Of a stretch of DNA of 15,875 bases, positions 8,193 to 14,863 are shown piece after piece. A program made the translations under genes and the position numbers. Position 1 is the stretch's first letter. Each line of letters starts with the position of its first letter. This DNA comes from Candidatus Bathyarchaeota archaeon UBA185 (GTDB lineage Archaea > Thermoproteota > Bathyarchaeia > 40CM-2-53-6), in contig DAFH01000025.1 in NCBI GenBank assembly GCA_002495485.1, forward strand, positions 15,895 through 31,769, given 5' to 3'. The notes beneath the pieces were generated by a model. The model was given only the letters and a program-made list of their open reading frames with translations. It did not search any database and was not told the origin of the DNA.

Positions 8193-8651
8193 CTAGTGCC
8201 CCCAGATGTAGTAGGTGGCTATGACTAAAGCAAGAACCGCCATGAAGATCGCCGCGTAGATGATCGATCTCTGCCCGGTTCCGAGACTTTGTGCCTTGTA
8301 TGGATAATCCGGCCTTGCTGGTCTTCCGGTTAAGGGTGTGAGTTCCAACAGCAGCACTCGTACGCCGTTCACGGCGTGGAAGGCGGCCCCGGCTATCATG
8401 AGTAGGTCGCCGATATCGGCGAACGGGTTGGAGAATGTGCTCATAACGCTCCTCCAAACGTCAGCGCCGCTCGCGACGGACCCGATGACGAAAATGTGGA
8501 AGGTTAGGTACACGAGCATTCCGAGTCCTGAGACCCGTTGAGCCGCGAGTGCTAGCTTTTCGAGATTCATCGGCTTTCGGAAAAGCCAGCTGACAGGGTT
8601 TAGTTCCCGCTTGGCCTTCGCCCGTTCTACGGTAACCGTCTCCTGTCCCAA
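8193..8651 (-). CDS. sdhC: Succinate dehydrogenase cytochrome b subunit
   Basis: The 152-residue product has a polar N-terminus, then QRVSG at 38-42 (the quinone-site region of SdhC proteins), His52 in FHIFVIGS and His92 in FHAVNGVRVLLLE as likely haem ligands, and three membrane helices (about 40-60, 80-102 and 128-148). It forms the membrane part of complex II with SdhD. The start is a TTG at 8651, supported by a strong AGGAGGT ribosome site 6 nt upstream inside the end of sdhA; the first in-frame ATG (residue 28) would cut away conserved sequence. It begins 1 nt after the sdhA stop. Confidence 0.9.
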   Translation of the reverse strand: MGQETVTVERAKAKRELNPVSWLFRKPMNLEKLALAAQRVSGLGMLVYLTFHIFVIGSVASGADVWRSVMSTFSNPFADIGDLLMIAGAAFHAVNGVRVLLLELTPLTGRPARPDYPYKAQSLGTGQRSIIYAAIFMAVLALVIATYYIWGH

Positions 8652-8652
8652 T

Positions 8653-10365
8653 TCAATACCTCCTCTCCGTCGGTAGATACTTGGTGATCTTCACGGGAAC
8701 ATAGTCGATGCTAGGAAGGTCCGCGGTCTTGCGAGCTACTGTGTGTTTCAACCAGTTGGCATCATCTCGTTTCGGATAGTCCAGCCTGGCATGCGCGCCA
8801 CGGCTTTCTTGGCGGGCTAGGGCGCTGACGAGCATGACCTCAGCTGTCTCTAGGAGAGAATCGAGTTCCAGTACATGTTCCAGGTTTGTGTTGTACTCTT
8901 TGGCCTTGTCCGTGACTCGACGATAGGCTTCCTCTTTCAGCTGCCGAACTTCTCGGAGAGCAGTCTTGAGTCCTTCACTCGTCCGAAAGACGTATGCATG
9001 TTTGTCCATTATTCTCTGGAGACGATCACGTATTTCGTACGGGTTCTCGGACCCAGACCCGTGTAGAGTATCGTCGTAGACTCGACTCTCCTCAGAGAGG
9101 GCCTGGGCTTTGGAAAGTTCTCCACCATCATGACCATCATTGACGTAATCGGTCGCTTCTTTTCCAGCGATTCGTCCATACACTAGACAAAGGGAGGTTG
9201 AGTTGGCACCGAGACGGTTGGCTCCATGAACACTTACTGACGCGGTTTCTCCTGCAGCCCACAGTCCACGAATCTCGGTCGCGCCGGATATGTCCGTATG
9301 TATTCCCCCCATTGCATAGTGGGCAGCCGGCTCGACCGGTATGATCTCGTCCACGGGATCGATGCCCAAGAATTTCATGGTCATCTCTCGAATCTGTGGA
9401 AGCCTCTCCAGGATCTTTTCTTTCCCAAGATGGCGGAGGTCCAGGCCAACGCAGTCGATTCTGTCCGGGCCTTCGATGCCTCTGCCTTCGTTGATCTCAC
9501 TAATCTCGCTCCTTGAGACTACGTCGCGTGGAGCCAGCTCCATCTTCGAGGGAGCGTAACGTTTCATGAACCTCTCTCCGTCCTTGTTGACGAGGAAGCC
9601 GCCCTCGCCGCGGGAGGCCTCGGTAACGAGAATTCCTCTAGGGACGAGACCTGTTGGATGGAATTGGATGAATTCCATGTCTTTGAGAGCGAGTCCTGCG
9701 CGGTATGCTAGGTAGTGTCCGTCTGCCGTTGAGTGGTAGCCGTATGTTGTGAATCCGTAGACTCTTCCCGCTCCTCCTGTGGCGATGATTCCCGCCTTTG
9801 CACGGACGAGGACGAAGTTGCCTGTCTTTAGTTCGACCGCTGTTATTCCTTGGAAGATTCCGTGGCGGTGGAGGATCGAGGTGGCGAACCATTCGTGGTG
9901 GAATTCGACGTTGCGACAGGATTGGAGTATTCCGTAGAGTGTCTGCATCTCGTGGAATCCCACTCTGTCAGATGCGAAGGTCGCGCGTGGAAACTCGTGT
10001 CCTCCGAAGGGTCTCTGGGCTATTCTGCCGTCTGCTCGCCGGGACCATGGCATTCCCCAGCGTTCGAGTAGTCTGATTTCCTCAGGGGCCGATTTGACGA
10101 ACAGTTCTACGGCGTCTTGGTCTGCGAGAAAGTCCGATCCTTTGATCGTGTCCCAGATGTGGGACTCTATCGAGTCGCCTTCATCCGGATAGAGGACTGC
10201 TGCAGTTCCGCCTTCAGCGGCCACGCTGTGCGAGCGCATGGCCTGGACCTTCGTAAGGATCCCGACGCTGAGTTTCCCTTGGCTGGCTCGGGATGCTTCT
10301 AGTGCGGCTCGTAGCCCGGCTAGACCGGAACCGATGACTACGATGTCATGGTCGATTGTCTCCGT
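8653..10365 (-). CDS. sdhA: Succinate dehydrogenase flavoprotein subunit (start disturbed)
   Basis: This is the catalytic subunit of complex II: it oxidises succinate to fumarate with covalently bound FAD. The FAD-binding motif VVIGSGLAGLRAA lies at residues 9-21 when the frame is read back to an ACG at 10365. His46 in MRSHSVAAEGG is the covalent FAD site. Further landmarks are QFHPTG, SRGEGGFL, PAAHYAMGGI and the AANRLGANS-like stretch GANRLGANS. No ATG, GTG or TTG occurs in frame between the upstream stop (10369-10371) and the FAD motif. The first in-frame ATG (10239) would delete the Rossmann loop, so it cannot be the real start. An ATG at 10369 with a well-placed GGGGG is out of frame by one base; deleting base 10366 would give M-T-E-T-I-D-H-D. 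The start therefore carries an error, a frameshift or an unusual ACG. Full length of 570 residues is normal. Confidence 0.9.
   Translation of the reverse strand, partial: TETIDHDIVVIGSGLAGLRAALEASRASQGKLSVGILTKVQAMRSHSVAAEGGTAAVLYPDEGDSIESHIWDTIKGSDFLADQDAVELFVKSAPEEIRLLERWGMPWSRRADGRIAQRPFGGHEFPRATFASDRVGFHEMQTLYGILQSCRNVEFHHEWFATSILHRHGIFQGITAVELKTGNFVLVRAKAGIIATGGAGRVYGFTTYGYHSTADGHYLAYRAGLALKDMEFIQFHPTGLVPRGILVTEASRGEGGFLVNKDGERFMKRYAPSKMELAPRDVVSRSEISEINEGRGIEGPDRIDCVGLDLRHLGKEKILERLPQIREMTMKFLGIDPVDEIIPVEPAAHYAMGGIHTDISGATEIRGLWAAGETASVSVHGANRLGANSTSLCLVYGRIAGKEATDYVNDGHDGGELSKAQALSEESRVYDDTLHGSGSENPYEIRDRLQRIMDKHAYVFRTSEGLKTALREVRQLKEEAYRRVTDKAKEYNTNLEHVLELDSLLETAEVMLVSALARQESRGAHARLDYPKRDDANWLKHTVARKTADLPSIDYVPVKITKYLPTERRY
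8658..8664 (-). promoter_or_regulatory. Strong ribosome binding site that fixes the TTG start of sdhC
   Basis: On the minus strand the sequence reads AGGAGGT, then ATTGAA and TTG. This is close to the ideal complement of the 16S rRNA tail with normal spacing, inside the last codons of sdhA. It is the main support for a TTG start for sdhC. Confidence 0.8.
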
Positions 10366-10392
10366 GCATCAACTGCCCCCGCGTCGTTTCCC

Positions 10393-11805
10393 TTAGTGCT
10401 TTGAGATCCGGTGAACCTGGGTATGTTTCGCGGTCTTGCTTGAGATGGCTTTCAGGGCTTGTGCTGGAATGGGTTTGATGATTCCCCTTCGCATCAGAAG
10501 GTCTGCTGTTCCTCGAGCGTGTTGTATGATCGCGCCGGCGCGTTCGTAGATCTCTTTCCGTTTCAGGTTGAGTCTGGCTATTCCCTGTTCCACGGCTTTG
10601 GCTCCGACAGCTGCGGCTTCTCGCGGGAAGACTTCCCAGTCTCCCATGTTGGGGATTATGTTGTTCTCGTCGAGGCCTCTGTCTTCGGCAACCTTTGCAA
10701 GTTCGTTCGCGGCGGCGATGCACATTTCGTCGGTGATCGTCTTCGCCCTGACGTCGAGGGTGCCTCTGAATATTCCCGGAAAGCCGAGGCTGTTGTTGAC
10801 CTGGTTTGGAAAGTCTGATCGTCCGGTTGCTATGATTTTCGCGCCGGCTTCTTGAGCCTCCCAGGGCCAGATCTCCGGGACAGGGTTCGCGCAGACGAAG
10901 ACAATCGAATCCTCGCTCATCGTGGAGATGAGTTCTTTTGGAATGATGCCGGGTCCCGAATGGGACATTGCGATGAGCACGTCGGCGCCCTTGATCGCTT
11001 CTTTGAGACCTCCGGTGCGTCCCTCACTGTTCGTCTTGACGCACATGTCCCACTTGGCCTTGTAGTTCTCCTGAAGCTCGGTTCTCTGCTTGCTCAGGAT
11101 TCCCTTGCTGTCAACCATGATGACGTTGCCTGGAGTTACTCCGGCCTCAATGATTATTCGGGCGGTGGCGATACACGCAGCTCCCGCACCGAGCATGCAG
11201 ACGGAAACCTTGTCCAGTTTCTTGCCGACGATCTTTACCGCGTTGATGAGTCCCGCGCAGACTACGGTCCCCGTTCCCTGCTGGTCATCGTGCCAGACTG
11301 GAATCTGCACGTCTTTGTCTTCTCTGAGGGTGTCGAGGATCTCGAAGCACTTCGGCTGGGCGATGTCTTCGAGGTTGACTCCTCCGATGGATGGTTGAAG
11401 CCAGTGCACAGCTTGCATGATCTGCTGGGGGTCTTTGGTTCCGAGGCAGATCGGGAAGGCGTCAACTCCGCCTAGATACTTGAAGAGCAGGCTCTTCCCC
11501 TCCATGACGGGAAGCCCTGCCTCGGGTCCAATATCCCCGAGTCCTAGAACACGGGTGCCATCGGAGACGATTGCAATGGTATTCCATTTGTTTGTGTAGT
11601 CGAAGACCTTGTCAGGATTCTTTTGAATGTCCTTGCACGGGTCAGCCACACCGGGTGTGTACCATATTGCGAAGTCGTCGAAGGCGCTGACGGGAACTTT
11701 CGGGGCAATCTCTATCTTTCCATGATACAAAGGATGGTACTTCATTGCCAGCCTCGCGGGCTCGTAGGCTCGTTTCAGGAGCTTCTCTTGTTGTGCAACG
11801 GACAT
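10393..11805 (-). CDS. NAD(P)-dependent malic enzyme
   Basis: The 470-residue product catalyses oxidative decarboxylation of malate to pyruvate and CO2. Visible features are the catalytic Tyr in YTPGVADPC (Tyr49), GDIGPEAGLPVMEGKSLLFK with the catalytic Lys, IPVWHDDQQGTGT with metal-binding Asp, the nucleotide-binding loop MLGAGAACIATA, VCANPVPEIWP and the substrate loop NQVNNSLGFPGIFRG. Cofactor preference (NAD or NADP) cannot be decided by eye. I chose the ATG at 11805 because AGGTGG lies 5 nt upstream; a longer form from 11853 lacks a ribosome site. The stop is only 27 nt before sdhA, so malic enzyme is probably the first gene of an operon with sdhACDB. The C-terminus extends past the domain with a basic, helical tail. 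Confidence 0.93.
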   Translation of the reverse strand: MSVAQQEKLLKRAYEPARLAMKYHPLYHGKIEIAPKVPVSAFDDFAIWYTPGVADPCKDIQKNPDKVFDYTNKWNTIAIVSDGTRVLGLGDIGPEAGLPVMEGKSLLFKYLGGVDAFPICLGTKDPQQIMQAVHWLQPSIGGVNLEDIAQPKCFEILDTLREDKDVQIPVWHDDQQGTGTVVCAGLINAVKIVGKKLDKVSVCMLGAGAACIATARIIIEAGVTPGNVIMVDSKGILSKQRTELQENYKAKWDMCVKTNSEGRTGGLKEAIKGADVLIAMSHSGPGIIPKELISTMSEDSIVFVCANPVPEIWPWEAQEAGAKIIATGRSDFPNQVNNSLGFPGIFRGTLDVRAKTITDEMCIAAANELAKVAEDRGLDENNIIPNMGDWEVFPREAAAVGAKAVEQGIARLNLKRKEIYERAGAIIQHARGTADLLMRRGIIKPIPAQALKAISSKTAKHTQVHRISKH

Positions 11806-11810
11806 GTTAG

Positions 11811-11816
11811 CCACCT
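11811..11816 (-). promoter_or_regulatory. Ribosome binding site for malic enzyme
   Basis: AGGTGG on the minus strand sits 5 nt before the ATG at 11805 and decides that start over the upstream ATG at 11853, which has no such element. Confidence 0.7.
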
Positions 11817-11897
11817 TTCGAGAATTCTTCTTCACAGAGGATCCGCATTTCATTCATCGTGGAGGACTTAACGCTGATGCCTATAGCTGGACCGTTC

Positions 11898-11914
11898 ACA
11901 ATGGAATTCATTGT
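11898..11914. promoter_or_regulatory. Palindrome upstream of malic enzyme, possible operator
   Basis: The sequence ACAATGGAATTCATTGT has perfect 6-bp arms (ACAATG/CATTGT) around GAATT. It is about 93 nt before the malic enzyme ATG, in a locally AT-rich patch. It is the size of a dimeric regulator site. No regulator can be assigned. Confidence 0.35.
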
Positions 11915-12017
11915 CACACAATCGTAGCATTTGTGTACGGAGCCTCGGATGCGTTGAAGCAGAGAAATGCCGGGAGTTCTGGGGGCTCCTCTACGGGCCT
12001 GAGGATTCTTCCGGGGT

Positions 12018-12158
12018 TTAGAGCTTCATTCTCCCGAACGTGTACGTGCCTGTCCCTATCGTTGCCTGCGCAAAGGTGGCGAGGACTGGAATATCGATCA
12101 TGAGGCCGAACCGGTAGCCTCCGAGCATGAGACCCCTAATAGCGTCGACTCTGGACAT
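12018..12158 (-). CDS. Possible small protein of 46 residues
   Basis: An ATG at 12158 opens 46 codons to a TAA. The product is Gly/Met-rich with a hydrophobic middle (GLMIDIPVLATFAQ) and ends in GRMKL. About 70 percent of third codon positions are G or C, like the neighbouring genes, which weakly favours coding. No ribosome site is visible and I recognise no family. It could be a real small membrane-associated protein, a remnant, or chance. Confidence 0.3.
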   Translation of the reverse strand: MSRVDAIRGLMLGGYRFGLMIDIPVLATFAQATIGTGTYTFGRMKL

Positions 12159-12225
12159 CTAGGATCAAAGGAAGCGTCTGAGGGGAAACTAGTTACAGGC
12201 TTAATTCTTTGCGAAAACTCATCAA

Positions 12226-12255
12226 AAATAGTAGGCTGGAGAGCCTATGCTCTCC
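12226..12255 (-). terminator. Hairpin terminator after the tandem-RAM protein gene
   Basis: GGAGAGC and GCTCTCC form a perfect 7-bp stem around a 4-nt loop (12238-12255). It starts 5 nt after the TAG of the minus-strand gene. On that strand it is followed within about 7 nt by TATTTTTG, as expected for a terminator. Confidence 0.65.
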
Positions 12256-12260
12256 TTTGC

Positions 12261-12776
12261 CTATGGTTGGTTGCTTGGTGTCCAGGAGATTAGTGTCTCG
12301 CTGGCAGTTATTCCGTTGATGCTGTTGAGCTTCTCAACGGAACTCTCCATTAGCTCGTCTTGGCTGAAGCCGTTGAACGAGGCGACGACATCGAACTCTC
12401 CGGGAACGAGGTGCGCTTCGATGAGGTTGGGGAACGATTTCAGTCTCTGGAGCACGCTCTGGATTTTGCCCTTGACTTTGACGAGAGCATAGGCTAGAGG
12501 AGGCTCGTTCGACTCTTCCCTGTTCTTGGGGTTGGTAACGCTGTTGATGGAGAGGGCTGTCTGGGTGCTGGTGATGCCGCTGATGCTGCGGATCCTCTCG
12601 ACAACGCTGTAGGCCTTGGCGGGCTCGTTGGTCCTGAGACGGATGACGAGGTCGAACCGTCCCGTGACTGGTGTGACGGATGCTACGTTGTTGAGCTTCT
12701 TGAGCTGGTTGATGGTGCGCGAGAGTTCGCCCTTTGCGTTTGCGAAGACGAAGCTGGTCGATTCAGATTTCGACAT
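12261..12776 (-). CDS. Tandem Lrp/AsnC ligand-binding (RAM) domain protein without DNA-binding domain
   Basis: The 171-residue product contains two copies of the RAM fold of Lrp/AsnC regulators. The first spans about residues 8-82 (GELSRTINQLKKLNNVASV, GRFDLVIRLRT, VVERIRSISGI). The second spans about 92-168 (GKIQSVLQRLKSFPNLIEA, GEFDVVASFNG, SVEKLNSINGI). Each keeps the xxxGxxDxxxxx beta strand that follows the first helix. No helix-turn-helix precedes either copy. Stand-alone RAM proteins bind amino acids or other small effectors and can act by pairing with full Lrp proteins. Tandem copies may form an intramolecular version of the usual dimer. Target and ligand are unknown. It is divergent from the gene at 12899, with an inverted repeat between them. 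Confidence 0.82.
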   Translation of the reverse strand: MSKSESTSFVFANAKGELSRTINQLKKLNNVASVTPVTGRFDLVIRLRTNEPAKAYSVVERIRSISGITSTQTALSINSVTNPKNREESNEPPLAYALVKVKGKIQSVLQRLKSFPNLIEAHLVPGEFDVVASFNGFSQDELMESSVEKLNSINGITASETLISWTPSNQP

Positions 12777-12853
12777 GGTTCTTCTGAAAAGCCCGCCTGT
12801 TCAAGTCGGTATTTTTCGGGGCCTGAACCGTTAGGAACAGCGGACGGTAACAA

Positions 12854-12873
12854 TCTAGGAGCTAAATCCTAGA
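12854..12873. promoter_or_regulatory. Inverted repeat in the divergent spacer, possible operator
   Basis: TCTAGGAGCTAAATCCTAGA has perfect 7-bp arms around a 6-nt spacer. It lies 78 nt before the RAM protein ATG and 26 nt before the ATG at 12899. The centre is where a TATA box or an operator would sit for the plus-strand gene. Confidence 0.45.
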
Positions 12874-12898
12874 AGACGTCCGTACGGGCTGTTGCGCC

Positions 12899-13792
12899 AT
12901 GGATAGATGTGACTACTGCAAGACAATTTCTGGCTGTCCAATCTGCGGGAGTACCACTAGGAGCTTCCACCACGTTGGAGTAAGAGGCACAACGAGTCGT
13001 CTCAGAGTCCCGATCATCGACTACCACATCACCTATGACCAACAGCCCTCGGGAGTATGGCACTACGCACAACCTTGCAACCATCGCGTTCGGCCAATGG
13101 CAGCTGCGTCCATAGTGAAATACAATGGCGGACCCCTCTGGCAGAACGGCTACACCTGGCAAGACATCTACTGGGGCACATATTACACGAAACCCTCCTC
13201 GGCCCAATGGATGAGCCGGCTTGAGCTTGCGGTCGCGCATCTAGAATCCGACCAGAGCTATTCCGGCGGCCTAAGCCAATACAACGTCGGAATCGGTAAA
13301 ATGATCGCACCAGTCACGATACCGCAAGACCCGCCCACGCAGCTCTCAAACGATCAGATTGGAAAAACGCTCACAAGCTGGATAGGCGCCGGGACGGTGA
13401 CAAATCTTGGAACTAGCGGAGCCTACAACATCTTCCTGCCACCCGGAATAACTACTTCACTTTCAGGTGACATATCGTGCAGCACCTTTTGCGACTATCA
13501 TGATACTGTCAACGGTCCCAGCGGACCCTTCTACACGGTAGAGCCCTATCCGTGCGCTCAAGGTTGCAACCAGTGCACCAGCGATTCGTTCGACACGCTG
13601 ACACAGGGATTGTCGGAAGAGATGGTCGAATTGAAGACGGACATGGACCCGGGAACAGGCTGGGTCATCGGTAACGAGGAGATATGCGACTACTGCGATG
13701 CCAACTTCGTATGCAACAGAATCAGCACTGGCGAATACGTGAACTCATGGTATGACAAGAGCAAGAACGCCTGCTGGATAGGCCGACAATAG
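12899..13792 (+). CDS. Cys-rich protein resembling the PHI-1/EXORDIUM fold, with N-terminal zinc-knuckle-like motif
   Basis: The 297-residue product starts with C4-x2-C7-x5-C13-x2-C16, a zinc-knuckle spacing. From about residue 72 it resembles the plant/bacterial phosphate-induced (PHI-1/EXO) family: KYNGGP (74-79), DIYWGTYY (89-96), a W..RLE helix, SYSGGLSQYNVG, then an FxxYH segment (STFCDYH), SEEMVELKTDMDPGTGWV and NEEICDYC. The match is from memory and partial. Members of that family are secreted and of unclear biochemistry. The many later Cys residues suggest disulphides, yet I find no signal peptide, and the frame is closed upstream by a TAA at 12863. A start at Met67 is possible. There is no ribosome site before 12899. 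It is divergent from the RAM protein. Confidence 0.6.
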   Translation: MDRCDYCKTISGCPICGSTTRSFHHVGVRGTTSRLRVPIIDYHITYDQQPSGVWHYAQPCNHRVRPMAAASIVKYNGGPLWQNGYTWQDIYWGTYYTKPSSAQWMSRLELAVAHLESDQSYSGGLSQYNVGIGKMIAPVTIPQDPPTQLSNDQIGKTLTSWIGAGTVTNLGTSGAYNIFLPPGITTSLSGDISCSTFCDYHDTVNGPSGPFYTVEPYPCAQGCNQCTSDSFDTLTQGLSEEMVELKTDMDPGTGWVIGNEEICDYCDANFVCNRISTGEYVNSWYDKSKNACWIGRQ

Positions 13793-13824
13793 ATCATAGG
13801 TCATTTGCAGATGGAGAAAAGACC

Positions 13825-14070
13825 TCATTTCGACCAGAAGTGATGCTTCTTCTCCGGTTCTTGAAGAGGAGGTTCAAGTCCCGCTTCTATCTTCCATCGG
13901 CACTCCGCACACAGTCTCTTGCCATCCAATTCTTCCTCCTTATTGCAGCGCTTGCACCGGGCTGCCTGATGCTTGGGCGGGTTCGGGGGAGGTCGCGACG
14001 TGTCGGTATAGGGTGGATGGGGCTGTGTTAACGGTCCGGGTCTTCCTGGCAATCCTGTCCCATATGCCAC
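13825..14070 (-). CDS. Small Pro-rich zinc-ribbon protein
   Basis: The 81-residue product has a Pro/Gly-rich first half and then CKRC at 39-42 and CAEC at 54-57 (CxxC-x11-CxxC), the pattern of a single zinc ribbon, ending in a charged tail. The start is a GTG at 14070; an in-frame stop lies 16 nt upstream and no ribosome site is seen. It follows the AlkA-type gene by 48 nt on the same strand and may be co-transcribed with it. It is convergent with the gene ending at 13792. Function unknown; such ribbons usually bind nucleic acid or protein. Confidence 0.6.
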   Translation of the reverse strand: MAYGTGLPGRPGPLTQPHPPYTDTSRPPPNPPKHQAARCKRCNKEEELDGKRLCAECRWKIEAGLEPPLQEPEKKHHFWSK

Positions 14071-14118
14071 GTCAATTGGATTGTTTTAGTCTTGCCCTGA
14101 TCGTGCAGAAGCTTCGTG

Positions 14119-14805
14119 TTACCATTTTGCGGGCGCTTCAGGCTTCTCCGTGCTCTTCCAGAGATAGAGTGTTGAGATGGACGAGTACGGATGCCAGTTC
14201 ACGGCTAGTTCCTCAAACTTTTCTCTCGACGGAAGCTTGCGCAACCGGTAGACTCGTTTCGCGGCCTTCCGCAGACCTAGATCATCAACGGGCAGGACGT
14301 CTGTCCGTCCCAGCTTGAACAATAGGAACATCTCTGCGGTCCATCGTCCGATCCCGCGCACCGCATCAAGCTCGCTCATCGCCTCTTCATCCGACAGCTC
14401 CTCCATCTTCTTCAGGTCAAGCCTTCCATCCTCCAATCTCTCCGCGAGGTCCTTGATGTACGATATCTTCTGTGGAGACAAGCCACTCTTTCGAAGCTTC
14501 CCAACATCGGTCGCTAGGTATTCTCTTGGTGTCGGCAGCCTTCCGCCGTACACCTCCTTGAACCGGTTGAGAATCGCCTGGGCAGCGGACCCTGCGAGTT
14601 GCTGGAATATGATAGAGCCGACTATGGCCTCGTAATGGTCATCGTCGAGATCGAATCTTATTTGACCGGTCTCGCGGATTATGCGTGCCAGCGTCGGATC
14701 CTTTCTCTTGAGATACTGGACCCCCTTCCGCCAGACTCTGGGGTCCGCGAGGGAGCCTACGGAAGCGCTCCGGTATGGTACTTGTCTGCTAGATTTTCTT
14801 GCCAT
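14119..14805 (-). CDS. DNA-3-methyladenine glycosylase of the AlkA/HhH-GPD family
   Basis: The 228-residue product removes alkylated bases to start base excision repair. Its layout is the HhH-GPD superfamily: GSIIFQQLAGSAAQAILNR (about 63-81), the helix-hairpin-helix LDAVRGIGRWTAEMFLLF (about 146-163) and LPVDD (171-175) with the catalytic Asp, followed by NWHPYSSISTLYLWK, which matches the C-terminal HPWRS..L.W pattern of AlkA. It lacks the large N-terminal domain of E. coli AlkA, as usual for archaeal and short bacterial versions. There is no iron-sulfur cluster loop, which argues against endonuclease III. The ATG at 14805 has TTAAAA centred about 26 nt upstream, fitting a leaderless transcript. 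It is divergent from the gene at 14864. Confidence 0.88.
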   Translation of the reverse strand: MARKSSRQVPYRSASVGSLADPRVWRKGVQYLKRKDPTLARIIRETGQIRFDLDDDHYEAIVGSIIFQQLAGSAAQAILNRFKEVYGGRLPTPREYLATDVGKLRKSGLSPQKISYIKDLAERLEDGRLDLKKMEELSDEEAMSELDAVRGIGRWTAEMFLLFKLGRTDVLPVDDLGLRKAAKRVYRLRKLPSREKFEELAVNWHPYSSISTLYLWKSTEKPEAPAKW

Positions 14806-14827
14806 CAGGTCTCACGAACCGGCCATG

Positions 14828-14833
14828 TTTTAA
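14828..14833. promoter_or_regulatory. TATA-like element shared by two divergent genes
   Basis: TTTTAA (TTAAAA on the other strand) is centred 26 nt before the glycosylase ATG and about 33 nt before the ATG at 14864. Archaeal TATA boxes sit about 26 nt before the transcript start, so the glycosylase would be leaderless and the plus-strand gene would have a leader of about 8 nt. Neither ATG has a Shine-Dalgarno element. Confidence 0.4.
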
Positions 14834-14838
14834 CGTCA

Positions 14839-14852
14839 ATTATCGCGATAAT
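14839..14852. promoter_or_regulatory. Perfect 14-bp palindrome, possible operator
   Basis: ATTATCGCGATAAT reads the same on both strands. It sits in the 58-nt gap between two divergent genes, between the TATA-like element and the plus-strand ATG, where a bound protein would block initiation of that gene and the approach to the other. Confidence 0.5.
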
Positions 14853-14863
14853 CAACGACCCCA

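Larger units (their letters stand above)
11806..12260. other. 455-bp spacer upstream of the malic enzyme-sdh cluster
   Basis: This is the longest stretch without a firm gene. It holds the malic enzyme ribosome site, a 6-5-6 palindrome (11898-11914), a possible 46-codon ORF on the minus strand (12018-12158), an AT-rich stretch (about 12190-12235) and the terminator-like hairpin behind the RAM protein gene. The cluster promoter should lie here. CTATAG near 11881-11886 is a weak TATA candidate. I see no tRNA fold. Confidence 0.5.

Noticed and set aside
10852..11475. 207-codon plus-strand ORF
   Set aside because: It is antisense to malic enzyme, whose motifs are intact across the whole span; long antisense frames are common in GC-rich genes.
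11804..12103. 99-codon plus-strand ORF in the spacer
   Set aside because: It starts from a non-ATG codon, overlaps the malic enzyme start and ribosome site, and gives a Ser/Arg-rich product without any motif.
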